In this document: positions 31,065-42,665 of the stretch, in pieces | How positions within the stretch are numbered: the first letter of the stretch is position 1 | How the letters are laid out: the number at the start of each line of letters is the position of its first letter | DNA from: Isoetes taiwanensis | Lineage: Eukaryota; Streptophyta; Lycopodiopsida; Isoetales; Isoetaceae | Direction of reading: 5' to 3' | Assembly: GCA_021234155.1 (NCBI GenBank) | Contig: JAJEKV010000024.1 | Span: forward strand, 11,196,913 to 11,260,912 | DNA length: 64,000 nucleotides | Notes under the pieces: generated by a model | Database searches by the model: none | What the model was told of the DNA's origin: nothing | The model's input: only the letters and a program-made list of their open reading frames with translations | Position numbers and translations under genes: made by a program

Positions 31065-33018
31065 CAATAAAAGAGCCGAACCACCCTACATCCTTTCATT
31101 GCATGACCTATATGCAGCAGAGGAAATAGCAGGACAACCTTGAAAAACAAATAGTTTGAAAGAAAAGGACGTCGTCATTTAGCTTTTACCTTTCGTAAAT
31201 TTTCCCACGCGTTGCATGAGAAATCACACCACGTGGCACACGACAAGTGGCATATTTATACTCAATGATGCCACATGGCTCGTTGCCATCAATTTGAGTT
31301 GAAAGGCAATGTCACAATCTACGCCGGTGATTGGGGAGGAGGGACAGGCAAACATTACGGTCTTCTAAAAGTACTTCTCGCACCAAAATGGCTTCGTATT
31401 CGATTTGATAAACTCTGCCCAATTTGTTTTCTATTGCGGGAGGTACGTCTTGCAATGGTTGGGACTATGATCCTGGTATAGTTTTGTATGCAAAATGATA
31501 TAATACGCCATGTGAGAGCAGCTTATTGTGAGAGCAGCTTATTGTGAGGGCAGCTTGATGGATTCTCACATGTCGAATTTGTATGCAAAGGTAGGAAAGC
31601 TTTATGAAAAGGATGGGTCAAAGCGAAGAAGAATGACATACTGTACGACCTGCATGGCGTAACTGGTGATCACTTGCTCGGATGGTAGTATCGGCAGATC
31701 GATGTTCTTGCATGCTCCATGTTTCGCACAACGTGTCTGTGAGGCTCTGCCGAATTGGTGAGAGGGTGTAAAGGCAGATTTGGTGGTGAGGCAACCATCG
31801 GAATTAGGGTGTAGGCCTTGGGTGAATACTGTTCTTTCTAATCTTCAGCAATGAGAGGAGGATCATACCAGATGTAGAGAGCCTAGGGCAAAAGCCTGTG
31901 GCAATAATTCACGTTCTGCCATGGCAAGCTGTTGAAATGAATCACTGCTCATTCGTTATCTATCAATGTCCAGCATTATACTAGCAAGATCCTGGGCAAG
32001 CTGTTAATGACGAAAGGCTAGGGGAAGACAATCTTGGTATTGCAATTTCTATGTCGGAGGACAACTAGAAAGGTAAAGGATTGGGTAACAAGGAAAGTTT
32101 TGGTTGTGTTAAGCAATTGGAGGTTTCTTGCATCATGCCATGGCCTATATATATAGTGTTCAATTTGTGAAGGATTACCTCCAGAGCCAGAGGTTGTTGG
32201 GGATAATGATTGTCTTGATCCTGATCCATTAGCAGTGGGTACCCTGCCATGACCCTAGGCAAAAGAGGAGAAGTATGAGTAGTCAGACATTATCGTAGCA
32301 AGTTTGATTAGTGACACTGCATGTCAGGCTATGGTGACGGTTAGGGGCTCGGATTGTTGTTGGAGTATTCAATTCATTACAATAGAACAATTGGTGGAAG
32401 TAGCCACTTTACAAGAGTATATCGTTGATGAAAGGGACCTACATGTACACAAATTTTGAGCATGCACTTCAGGATGAAAGAAATCCAAATAGGAAAAGAT
32501 ACCCTTTGCTAAGAAAATGGATATGTACAAAAGCATGGCAGAAAATCCATGCAATTCCAACTTCCTCATGACACTTATTGGCAAGAAAAGCAGACAGAAG
32601 GGACCAGGATTGCTTTGCATGGAAACAATGGCTTGTTGAGACCAACCTCTAGGATCTTGGCTGCCACGAAGACATTTGAAAAATATATTGACTTCAATGC
32701 TTTTATGCCCTCTGCATCCTGGGCACAAATTGCAATGATTGGCTTCCATAAAGATATATTCTCTAATGCATTTTGTTGAATATTCTCTCACCAGTTTTTA
32801 AGGTCCCACACTTTCCGTGCACATTAAATAAAAACTCAAAAAAAAAGGGCAACCATATCCCATAACACACTAAAACAAAGATTTTATTATTATTTTTTTT
32901 TTTTGCAAGAAAACCAATGTAAAATAATGTCATTAATTAGGCAAAAAAATTAAAAAAATTAAAAATTAAAAAAACAACATTGACAAGTTCATGAATACCA
33001 TTAAATACAACACAGATC
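31065..33018 (+). repeat. Segmental duplication S, copy 1
   Basis: About 1.95 kb nearly collinear with 37418-39362. Anchors are GAGCCGAACCACCCTACATC, CACCACGTGGCACACGACAA, GATGGTAGTATCGGCAGATC and TAATGATTGTCTTGATCCTG. It includes block D copy 2 (32395-32823). No gene was recognised; a G-box-containing CACCACGTGGC sits at 31237. The copies lie in the same orientation 6.35 kb apart, with the DUF7869-like gene between them. Confidence 0.9.
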
Positions 33019-33086
33019 CCCATAATAGGCGCAAATTTTCCTTTTTAAAGGTTAGCTCTCGGACTTGCAAGTGCTCTATGCAGGAT

Positions 33087-33153
33087 GGAATACACACTAA
33101 GCTGTGCTGCAACTGAAGTGTATTCCGGAATACTATTTTGTATTCTCGAATAC
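33087..33153 (+). repeat. Left-end palindrome cluster of the DUF7869-like element
   Basis: GGAATACAC at 33087-33095, the perfect palindrome GTATTCCGGAATAC at 33120-33133 and GTATTCTCGAATAC at 33140-33153. The same motif recurs only at the other end of the gene, at 36423-36482. The clusters thus bracket the coding region and are candidate transposase-binding or terminal sites. Confidence 0.65.
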
Positions 33154-33213
33154 AAATTGACACACCATTAGTATGTTTGCTAATGTGTTTTTGCTCTTCT
33201 GCAGCGTTTGGAG

Positions 33214-36200
33214 ATGGCAAATGAAATCTTTAACGAACTACCCCCACCTTTTGTACCATCCGACTCCTCGGGTTCCGAAAAGATGCACTGTCGACACCCA
33301 ACTTTTTCTGAAGCTCAAACTTGTAACATTCCTTCTACAAGATCCTTCTTGCTCCTAGAAGACACTCCAAGTCCAGTTACAAATAAGCTTCCACAACCAT
33401 TCCAAGCTTCTCCGAGTCCATCTCCATCTTGCCTACCCACCCCTTCTGCTGCCACACTGCCAGTACACAATAAGCTTCCACCAGCATTTGTTCCGTCCCC
33501 CGATGTCGACAACAAGCTACCCCCAGTTTTTGAAGTTTCTCCTGCTACAAGTACACACACGAGACCTGCTGCAATCTCGGAAGAGTGTGAGATCCTCCAC
33601 AACTTTTCCTTTCACGACTTCATCACAACTGAGGATGAAGTTGCAGAATGGCCACCACTTTTGAGCCGTGGACATCCAGCAACACCTTATCAAAGTGCTG
33701 CAACTTTAAGTGCACCCACTACATCCTACAATCCCTCACCTTCTTTCAACATTTTGCCTTCTGTCTGCCCGGGAACAACTTCGCGTGGACTTTTTTCATC
33801 TACAAGTACACACCTCAGTGAAGAAGAGGTCACTCCTAGAGTGGAACTTTCAAGTGAGGATGAGAATCCCAACTAACAGCACAAGATGAAGACCCCAACC
33901 AACAGCAACAGCATTACATGTTCTCCAGCCAATCTTCCAAGAAGTTTAAGGTGGATCATACCATGCGAGCCTGCTCATCTGTGAGAAGAAAAAATCTCAT
34001 GGACGAACAAAAAATGAGGAAAATACTGAAAATTAAGTGCTGCGCTTCAAATTGCTTGGGTAATTTTAACATGGCTAGACTACGTGCTATCAGAGACAAC
34101 TACAGTTCTATGACTTTGGCAGCCCAAGACACCTACCTAGCCTATCGTGTAAGACCAACCTACAAGAACAACACCTTCCTGCACTACATAAATGGTAAAG
34201 AGGTCTGTTAGAAATGCTTTATACTTGTACACCGTTTAGGGTGCTCAAGAATGTCAAGAATACACAAGAGAATGGATAAGAACCCGAGACTCGATCGACA
34301 TGGTATTCCAACAAAAGTTGTAACAATGTATGCCTTAGCTGCTCAGTCTTGGATGGATAGATATTTTAAGGAGACATGTGAAAAGTTGCCCAACTGTAAG
34401 GAGTATCATTTGACTAACAACATCACCAAGAAAGACATCTTTCATGAATACAAAGAGTCATGTGGTCAGTCTCAGCACATTTCTTATGTGCACTTCTGCA
34501 GACTCTGGAAAAATGAATTTGGTCTAGTCAAAATTCCCAGGAAACATAGAATGTCCATTTGCTCCACGTGTGCAGAATTAAAGAGCCAAAAAGAAATGGC
34601 AAAGACTGAGATGGAAAGAAGTAAGTACAACTTCTTCATTCCTATTTTCATTTCCTTAAGTTCTTTTGACTGACTCCTTTTAATGAGATATTTTGCGTGA
34701 GAAACTTGCTAGACACCGTGAGCAACAAAGCGAGAGAGAGAAGGAAGCTTGCTAAGCACGGGAAGAAAGCTCGAGATGCGGTTCATTTGTTATCGATGGC
34801 ATGGATCAGAAAAAGACTACTCTACCTCACTTTTTAAACATTCCTAAAGATGTGCCAGAGGAATGCTTTATCAAGGTCCACCTTGTTGGTGCTATGGTCT
34901 TTAAGGGAAGTTTGAAGACCAAAGTCTTCTTGACCTATCCTAACTTGCATGGTGACCCAAACCTCACTATTTCAGTTCTTAACAAGGTACTGTGTGAGCA
35001 AAAGCATCTACCTCCAGTTCTCTACTTGCAACTTGATAACACTACAAGGGAGAACAAGAACCAAACACTTTTTGCCTATTGTGCTATGTTAGTGGAGCTA
35101 GGGATCTTCAAAAAGATAAAGCTGGGATTCCTACTTGTAGGGCACACTCATGATCAAATAGACCAAATGTTCAGCAGATTTTCTGTGAGTCTAAGGAGGA
35201 AGAAGGCTTTTTGTCTTCCTAAACTAGTTCGAATCCTCGAGAAATCTTACAGCCCCACACCAACAGTTGAGCTCCTCAAAGAGACTGCAGACTTTAGAGA
35301 ATTTGTTTTCTCTCTACAATCCAACAGAGAGCAAGCTGTGAACAAGTTAAATGATCTTACTTTTCAACATCATATCAAGTTTTCATTGAAGAATGGAGAG
35401 AGCCTTTTACAAGGAAAAAAATACACCACAACTACGGACTGGAGTCCAACTGAGGGGTTGCGCTTCCTCAGATATGTTCCAGATATTTCTCTGATTGAAC
35501 GTGCTGAGCAACTACCTCTGAAAAATCCAAAAGAGATCAAACGAAAGAAAAGTACCCCAACTTCATCCTTGGATGCTATTCAAGATGGTATTTCTCTGGG
35601 CTTCAAGTACTTCACAGAAGAAGATCAGACTTGGTGGAGGTGGAGAGAATTCTTTCTTGGACAGAGAACTGTTCTTGAAAACCTAACTCAAAGATAGTTG
35701 CAGGAACCTTTTGTGTGGCCTAAAGCCGTCTCTCAATCAGAAAACCAGGCAGGTCCAAGCTGTGCTGAAGTTGTACTTCCAGTAGCAGAAGATGAGGACC
35801 GAGTCATGTATCTTGGACCACGGCGCAAGAATGAGCCTGCCGGTAATATCACAGAGATTACCAAGGGTATGCTAATTGCTTTACCAACTGAGGAAGATGA
35901 CAAAGGTCGACCTTTTCGGATAGCAAAAGTAATTGATACGGTCAAAGAAGAAGGCTTAGTCACAAAACTCAAGATTCATTGGCTTCATACACGTTCAAAA
36001 AATGCCTTTGAAGGAAGATATGAGCTAGAAATGAGATCTGAAAAGAGGGGAAAGAAGTCCAGAAAGGTAGGTTGCATGGATGAGTTGAACCTAGCTGAAG
36101 TAACCATTTTGTGTTATGATTTCAAGTTAAAAACTGACAATCGTCTACGTCAGAAGACGATCAACTTACTCAAAAAGGCTTGTAATTATGAGGAAGAAAA

Positions 36201-36354
36201 TGATGAGGCTGAAGAGGTTGATAGTGACGACGAAGATAACTCGAGTACTTCCACAAGTGACAGTGAGAGAAGTGAAGGAGATGAAGAAGGCATTAATGAA
36301 GAAGATGATATACCAGATCCTTCCTTCATTACTCCTCGCACTTTGTTGCCATGA
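33214..36354 (+). pseudogene. DUF7869-like putative transposase-related protein, broken
   Basis: Collinear pieces. (1) 33214-~33865: a Pro/Ser-rich N-terminus with four NKLPPxFxxSP-like repeats. (2) ~33866-34620: a Cys-containing region (KCCASNC, then VC-stop-KCF), a TKKDIFHEY region and a CSTC pair; an in-frame TAG lies at 34209. (3) A GTAAGTA donor at 34621, then a messy stretch with frameshifts (REKLARHREQQ, KLAKHGKKAR). (4) ~34783-36354: VIDGMDQKKTTLPHFL, LQLDNTTRENKN and LVGHTHDQIDQMFSRFS, then an acidic tail after a second in-frame TAG at 35695. The DGMDQ, LDNxxxENKN and GHTHxxID motifs define the family I recall as DUF7869, which has three acidic motifs like an RNase H-fold transposase. 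A possible 5' UTR acceptor CTTCTGCAG lies just before the ATG. The enzyme activity is inferred, not known. Confidence 0.75.
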
Positions 36355-36422
36355 TAGATCAGTCCTTCAATACACCTCATGTAACTGTGATGTTTGCACT
36401 TTGCCTTTCGTGTGCAAGCAAA

Positions 36423-36482
36423 GTGTATTCTGGAATACACTTTGCCTCATTCGCGATGGGCAAGGTGTATTCTGGAATACAC
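36423..36482 (+). repeat. Right-end palindrome pair of the DUF7869-like element
   Basis: GTGTATTCTGGAATACAC occurs twice, at 36423-36440 and 36465-36482, both within an AAGTGTATTC or AAGGTGTATTC context. It matches the 33118-33133 site at all but the central base. It lies 69 bp past the stop codon of the gene. Confidence 0.72.
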
Positions 36483-36846
36483 TTAAGTTGTAAATTTTGT
36501 GTGTAATCATGGAGATTTTATCTCCAACATTTGAATATACGGATTTTTTATCACAGACTTCATTTTAATTGTTTTTAAGACTTGTACTTCCTCAATTTTA
36601 GGGTTCTCTCAAAAAACATTGTTCAAAAGAATTTAAGTTGTAACAATAAACGTCACTTTGAAATGGTATTTTTTTCCTTTGCACAAAGAAATTGCTATTT
36701 TGGGGGGGTCAAAACATCATTTTATGTCTTAAATTTTTTTTTTGCCCTATTTTGACCCCTTTTTGATTAAAAAAAGGGAATCTTTGAGGAATATTTCTTT
36801 TGCTCCCGTTTCAATGTTATTCTCCCGTTTAATAAGTAATCTTGTT

Positions 36847-37180
36847 CCAAGCTTAGTCATTTTGCAGACCTTCAGATTTTTCTAATTTAAAAGCCAAAAT
36901 CCTTGAAATTTTCCTGATTACTTAATATACTACAAACTGTAAATAATACTAAGAAAGTTCTTGCCAAGGCAACCACTGTTAAAGCTGTTTTCTTGCAATT
37001 CTATTCGTTTTGAAATCTATGCCAAAAGCTGTTTTGCTTCCAAATATACCCACCGTAGCTTATGGCTGAGGTTCAAGACCAAAATTCTAGCCTACTTAAG
37101 CATTTTCAAAAATGCACAGCTTTTCTTTAGACGCTTAATACCTTGAAATTTCTCCTCTGCATGGAAACTATATTGCAGTA
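36847..37180 (+). repeat. Partner of the inverted 21.5-21.84 kb segment
   Basis: Reverse complement of 21500-21838. It ends just before the segment shared with 23498-23727, which starts at 37199. The 37-kb locus therefore joins two pieces that lie 1.7 kb apart, in opposite relative orientation, at 21.5 and 23.5 kb. Confidence 0.8.
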
Positions 37181-37198
37181 TGTAATAGGTAATGATTC

Positions 37199-37425
37199 TG
37201 TAATCAGATGTCAATATATAACTTTTTAAAGCCAAAAGTCTAACCTGAAAGAGAATTTATGTAAGGCTAATTCACAGTAAAGTTTTCGTAAGAGCCGCTC
37301 TTCTGCTTAAAATTTTGTGGGCCTTCTAATAGAAGAGCCCAAGGAAAATTAAGATCCTGCAATCACCCTGCATCGTTTTGCAGGAAAACCCTAATCAATG
37401 TCACAATAGAAATTGCAATAAAAGA
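37199..37425 (+). repeat. Partner of the 23.50-23.73 kb segment
   Basis: Near-identical to 23498-23727 from TAATCAGATGTCAATATATA to GCAATAAAAG, running directly into duplication S copy 2. Confidence 0.85.
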
Positions 37426-39362
37426 GCCGAACCACCCTACATCCTTTCATTGCATGACCTATATGCAGCAGAGGAAATAGCAGGACAACCTTGAAAAACA
37501 AATAGTTTGAAAGAAAAGGACGTCGTCATTTAGCTTTTACCTTTCGTAAATTTTCCCACGCGTTGCATGAGAAATCACACCACGTGGCACACGACAAGTG
37601 GCATATTTATACTCAATGATGCCACATGGCTCGTTGCCATCAATTTGAGTTGAAAGGCAATGGCACAATCTACGTCGGTGATTGGGGAGGAGGGACAGAC
37701 AAACATCACGGTCTTCCAAAAGTACTTTTCGCACCAAAATGACTTCGTATTCTTTGATAAACTCTGCCCAATTCGTTTTCTATTGCGGGAGGTACTTCTC
37801 GCAATGGTTGGGACTATGATCTTGGTATAGTATTGTATGCAAAATGATATAATACGCATGTGAGAGTAGCTTATTGTGAGGGCAGCTTGATGGATTTTCA
37901 CATGTCGAATTTGTATGCAAAGGTAGGAAAGCTTTATGAAAAGGATGGGTCAAAGCGAAAGAGAATGACATACTGTACGACCTGCATGGCATAATTGGTG
38001 ATCACTTGCTCGGATGGTAGTATCGGCAGATCGATGTTCTTGCGTGCTCCATGTTTCGCACAACGTATCTGTGAGGCTCTGCCGAATTGGTGAGAGGGTG
38101 TAAAGACAGATTTGGTGGTGAGGCAACCATCAGAATTAGGGTGGAGGCTTTGGGTGAACACCGTTCTTTCTAATCTCGTTTCTCTGTGAGAGTTCAGCAA
38201 TGAGAGGATACCAGATGTAGAGAGCCTAGGGCAAAAGCCTGTGGCAATAATTCACGTTCTGCCATGGCAAGTTGTTGAAATGAATCACTGCTCATTCGTT
38301 ATCTATCAATGTCCAGCATTATACTAGCAAGATCCTGGGCAAGCTGTTAATGACGAAAGGCTAGGGGAAGACAATCTTGGTATTGCAATTTCTATGTTGG
38401 AGGACAACTGGAAAGGTAAAGGATTGGGTGACAAGGAATGTTTTGGTTGTGTTAAGCAATTGGAGGTTCCTTGCATGATGTCATGGCCTCTATATAGTGT
38501 TCAATTCTTTAAGGATGACCTCCAGAGCCAGAGGTTGTTGGGGATAATGATTGTCTTGATCCTGATCCATTAGCAGTGGGTACCCTGCCATGACCCTAGG
38601 CAAAAGAGGAGAAGTATAAGTAGTCAGACATTATCGTAGCAAGTTTGATTAGTGACACTGCACGTGAGACTATGATGAAGGTTAGGGGCTCGGATTGTTG
38701 TTGGAGTATGTAATTCATTACAATAGACCAATTGGTGGAAGTGGCCACTTTACAAGAGTATATCGTTGATGAAAGGGACCTACATGTACACAATTTTTGA
38801 GCATGCACTTCAGGATGAAAGAAATCCAAATAGGAAAAGATACCCTTTGCTAAGAAAATGGATATTTACAAAAGCATGGCAGAAAATCCATGCAATTCCA
38901 ACTTCCTCATGGCACTTATTGGCAAAAAAAGCAGGCAGAAGGGACCAGGATTGCTTTGCATGGAAATAATGGCTTGTTGAGACCAACCTCTAGGATCTTG
39001 GCTGCCATGAAGACATTTGAAAAATATATTGACTTCAATGCTTTTATGCCCTCTGCATGCTGGGCACAAATTGCAATGATTGAATTCCATAAAGATATAT
39101 TCTCTAATCCATTTTGTTGAATATTCTCTCACCAGTTTGTAAGATCCCACACTTTCCATACACATTAAATAAAAACTCAAAAAAGATGGGCAACCATATC
39201 CCATAACACACTAAAACAAAGGTTTTAATTTTTTTTTGCAAGAAAACCAATGTAAAATAATGTCATTAATTAGGCAAAACAAATATAAAAAAAAATAAAA
39301 ATTAAAAAAACAACACTGACAAGTTCATGAATACCATTGAATACAACACAGATCCCCATAAC
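37418..39362 (+). repeat. Segmental duplication S, copy 2
   Basis: Direct copy of 31065-33018. It includes block D copy 3 (38745-39170). The right edge (CACAGATCCCCATAA at 39348-39362) abuts the U11/U12-65K pseudogene, and the corresponding edge of copy 1 abuts the DUF7869-like element. Differences are scattered substitutions and small indels, for example TTTCTCTGTGAGAG near 38180, absent from copy 1. Confidence 0.9.
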
Positions 39363-39419
39363 ACACCAAAACAAAAATTTTCAAGATTTTTTTTGATGCC
39401 ACTTGGAGATCAAAGAAAC

Positions 39420-40156
39420 AACATCTCCCATTCAGTTGGAGATGGGCATCGTCTACATTGGCAAAAATGTGCCAAATATATGGTAAAGATCACTTACAAC
39501 CACCTCTTTGGCCAGGTTATTTTATATAGAGTACTTGTGATGGTTCTCCAGGTGAGTAGTTTTTGAACATAGGTTAGGCTGGCATTTCCCTGAAGGCAGC
39601 TCTTCACATATGGCCATGAGCTTTTGATAAAAAATGTCCTTTGCAGCATGTGAATTGCTTTCATCTTTTGCTGCTTCCTGCACATCTTCTGAAGGAATGC
39701 TCTTAGTAGCTATTTTGAATTGCAAGATGGGTTGTTTTTCCTTTATTGATATTACTGAACTCATATTTGCTGTAATGGATTTTATGCCTACAGCCTCATG
39801 AGATGCACCTTTGTCTGCAGCTGGCTCTAAGACTGGCTGCATTTTCTACCTTTTCCTAGTGCCCTGACTCCTTCCATCTTCATCTTCTGAAGATTCAAGA
39901 TCAGATTCACTACTTGATTGATCTGTTGGATATGAAACCCAAATGGGGAGGAAAGGATAATCAACTCCAAGTCCCGGTGCAATGGGTGCAATGGGCAACT
40001 GAGGCCTGGCTCTTTTCACACTAAGAATTATGCCCAGGAACTTGAGTCTATGCAATTGAGCTTGTGCTCTTGCTGCCAGGCTTTCATCCAGAAAATCAAC
40101 AAGTGCTTGAGGGTATCCGCCAGAAGAGCAGTGGACAAATGCCAGACTAGAAGCGT
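39420..40156 (-). pseudogene. U11/U12 snRNP 65K-like processed pseudogene
   Basis: The minus strand from 40156 reads TLLVWHLSTALLADTLKHLL, the start of the first RRM. Then, after an apparent ~25-residue deletion and a frame change near 40098, it reads VDFLDESLAARAQAQLHRLK and FLGIILSVKRA. The linker follows: PIAPGLGVDYPFLP, an acidic ESDLESSEDEDG stretch, RKR-stop and then AADKGASHEAVGIK. Next come QPILQFKIATK and, in another frame from 39570, MFKNYSPGEPSQVLYIK and NLAKEVVVSDLYHIFGTF, the start of the second RRM. This follows the plant U11/U12-65K (RNPC3) protein, which bridges the minor-spliceosome di-snRNP. No introns interrupt several hundred codons of what is an intron-rich gene. With the stop (TAG, 39846-39848) and frameshifts this points to a dead retrocopy. 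Confidence 0.8.
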
Positions 40157-40283
40157 AGAAGCAGCGCTTTTCAGAGCCTTTCTGAGGTTTAGGTTCTACA
40201 ATGTTTGAGACAACTACGACATAATGCCTTTTTTTTTTTCAGCTCAGCAATTGAGTGGTTTACTCCTACTGCTACTGCTACTA

Positions 40284-40399
<116 letters not shown>

Positions 40400-40716
40400 G
40401 CCTTTGAAGTTGATGCATAGACCATTGAGTGCTTTTGTGCCATTGGAAGTGGCACAGTGATTTCCATGCCGTTTTGCACCATTGAAAATGTTGAGAGGTG
40501 CGCCTAAAAAAAAATTGGGGCCATTCTTTTGAGAATATTCCTCAAAATTTGCCAGGTCAATGGTGGGAAACAAAAGATAAACATTGATATTCTCTGATTG
40601 GAAGTCTTTGATGTTTTGGATGAATGTTTGTTATTCATAAAGCAAATTTGCCTTAGAATCCAACACTTCTTATTAGATATTATTTGATGAGAGACCATAT
40701 GCACTTAAACGCCTTT

Positions 40717-41010
40717 GGATAAAAACAACTATGACTAAGAATCTCCAATCTAGAATGCAAAGAGAACTATTGGATGCTACAAATGAGTTCCATCCATAGG
40801 TTTCAAACATACACAAGAAGTGAGTCGATAAAGAGAAACAATTGTCGTTGCTCTAAATTTCTTGTAATTTGAGTTAATGCAAATTAAACCAATGTTGTAA
40901 ATGTTAAAATCACACATAGCCTCATATTTAAGACATTTACCAAGCAGCCTCAAACACCAAACCATCCATAACCACCAAGAATCATTACAAGCTATATATT
41001 ATTGACGTAA
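40717..41010 (+). repeat. Duplicate of the flank downstream of the EG45 gene
   Basis: Matches 44525-44815 (GGATAAAAACAACTATGACT, GAGTTCCATCCA, TTTCTTGTAATTTGAG, AACCATCCATAACCACCAAG) in the same orientation. In the 44-kb copy an EG45-like gene follows directly. Here sequence diverges at TTGACGTAATC and no EG45 gene follows, so the flank was duplicated without the gene or the gene was lost here. Confidence 0.85.
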
Positions 41011-41103
41011 TCCAGCCCATGCTCCATCAAAGCATCAATCCTACACCAGCTATGCTCACCCCAAGCACAACTCCAAGCCCAAGGGTGCATCCCATCACAA
41101 CCT

Positions 41104-41300
41104 TAGAACCTAAAGCCTTGGTTTTATGTCTAAGCCTCATCAAACCTGAATATGTTTTTGCATGTTCCTGAAGGAATTTGCCTTGCTAAAAGCCTTCAAT
41201 CGATGACCACATAAAAAAATAGAAAATATGTGTCTAAGGATGAGACATGGAATAGTGGATCCGCTGATTCGGATGCGAGAAAACTATTTTGGACCCACTG
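41104..41300 (+). repeat. Tandem-like duplicate of 42228-42400
   Basis: Shared order: AAAGCCTTGGTTTTATGTCT, TTTTGCATGTTCCTGAAG, TTTGCCTTGCT, TGTGTCTAAGGATGAG, TTCGGATGC, AAACTATTTTGGA. Separated from its partner by about 1.1 kb. The shared part extends into a small frame at 42336 whose meaning is unknown. Confidence 0.8.
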
Positions 41301-42335
41301 CTTCACTTACCCCAACTCTCTTACATTTGATCTTGATATTTGAGGTTGCAAAGAGAATAAAAGCTCTACAACATTTTTGAAAGTTTTGTTTCTTAAGTTA
41401 TCAGCTCCTGGCACCACAAATTTGGAGTTTACGTTCAGGCATTTTGCCAAATTTCATTCATGCTCCCCCTGTGTCTGTGTGTATGTATCATGCAATTTTC
41501 CAGTTTTAAATGCAATCAATCCTACCTCAATTGACTTAACCTGGTCTGAGTTTAAAGCGGGCTTATCTACTGTGTAAAATAGTTTGGATTATAGTCTGGA
41601 AGCACAGTCTTTTCTGATTCATGTCCTAACTGAGATTTTAAAGATGGACACATGTTCTTAATGTATAGCAGACAACTTTAAGGTCCTAGAAGATCGTGTT
41701 AAGATCTTTTTTAAAGATAGTGTTAAGCTCTTTTCTATAAAATATCAACTTTGTAACTATGTATGCGTAGATTTATAACATGGACACATGTTTCTAACGT
41801 ATGCTAGACTTCCACATCAACTTGTATGTTATCCGACCTTTAATATTTGAAGTTCTGGCCCTTGCGACACCAATAACATCCTGCTGCCACCTCTGTTGAG
41901 AGCTTTGTAACTCGCAGTTGCATGTTTGGAAGGCGGAAAGAAGTGACTCCCTCAATTGTTCTACAGGTAACGCTCTTTGAGTTGAGTTAGGCACGTCATT
42001 GCAATGTGAGATCATTAAAAGATAACCCTAGGAAGGATTTAGAGATGTGATCTGTGTATTGTTGGCGGCATCAGATGATTGAGCAGTCTTCTTTTTATTG
42101 GAATTTAATTTAAATGCAATGTAAGTGCATGATGGCTCGGTTTGTTAGGGCATTTTATGAACCTGCATGGACATTGCTGTAAGTTTGACATAATGATCTA
42201 TTTCAAAGCTTTCTAGCACATGCAGCCCAAAGCTTTGGTTTTATGTCTAAACCTCTTCAAACTTGAAATATGGTTTTGCATGTTCCTGAAGTAATTTGCC
42301 TTGCTGAAAGCCTTTAATCAATGACATAAGGAAAT

Positions 42336-42665
42336 TTGTGTCTAAGGATGAGGCATGGGGACGATTGGATCTGTTGTTCGGATGCAAAACTATTTTGGAA
42401 CTCGCCGCAAAACTTGTCATCTCGTCTGGAAGCTCAAGAGAAGAAAAGCAATGTTGGACAACCTCAAAATAATCGTGGCATGCATAAAATGAAGCATGAG
42501 GAATTTGAGAATGTAAAGTTGTTCCTGCTTCTAAAAGTCCAATTGATCAGACTACATGAAATTTTCAATGGTCTGTCCAAAGACGAACTTATATGCGCAT
42601 TGGAAGATTTAGAATATGGAAGCAGAGCTACTGAGATAGTCCAAACCACAAGGAAACTTCGATGA
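42336..42665 (+). other. Unrecognised 109-codon frame
   Basis: Reads SSRLEAQEKKSNVGQPQNNR, MKHEEFENVKLFLLLKVQLI and RLHEIFNGLSKDELICALED. It looks like a coiled, charged protein segment more than random sequence. The first codon is TTG. The 5' quarter is shared with the duplicate at 41.2 kb, where the frame is broken. No family is recognised. It may be an exon remnant. Confidence 0.3.

Larger units (their letters stand above)
33087..36482 (+). mobile_element. Candidate mobile element carrying the DUF7869-like gene
   Basis: About 3.4 kb: a single large gene bracketed by GTATTCnnGAATAC palindromes, two or three per end, lying between the direct copies of duplication S. No flanking target duplication could be fixed, so the true borders are uncertain and may lie outside these coordinates. 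The alternative is a decayed host gene whose flanks happen to share the palindromes. Confidence 0.5.

Noticed and set aside
31275-31481. Small gene in duplication S
   Set aside because: The frame is not preserved in the second copy at 37.6 kb and has no family match.
34209-34211. Stop codon removed by U-to-C RNA editing
   Set aside because: Such editing is known in plant organelles, not for nuclear transcripts; decay of a transposon-like gene is simpler.
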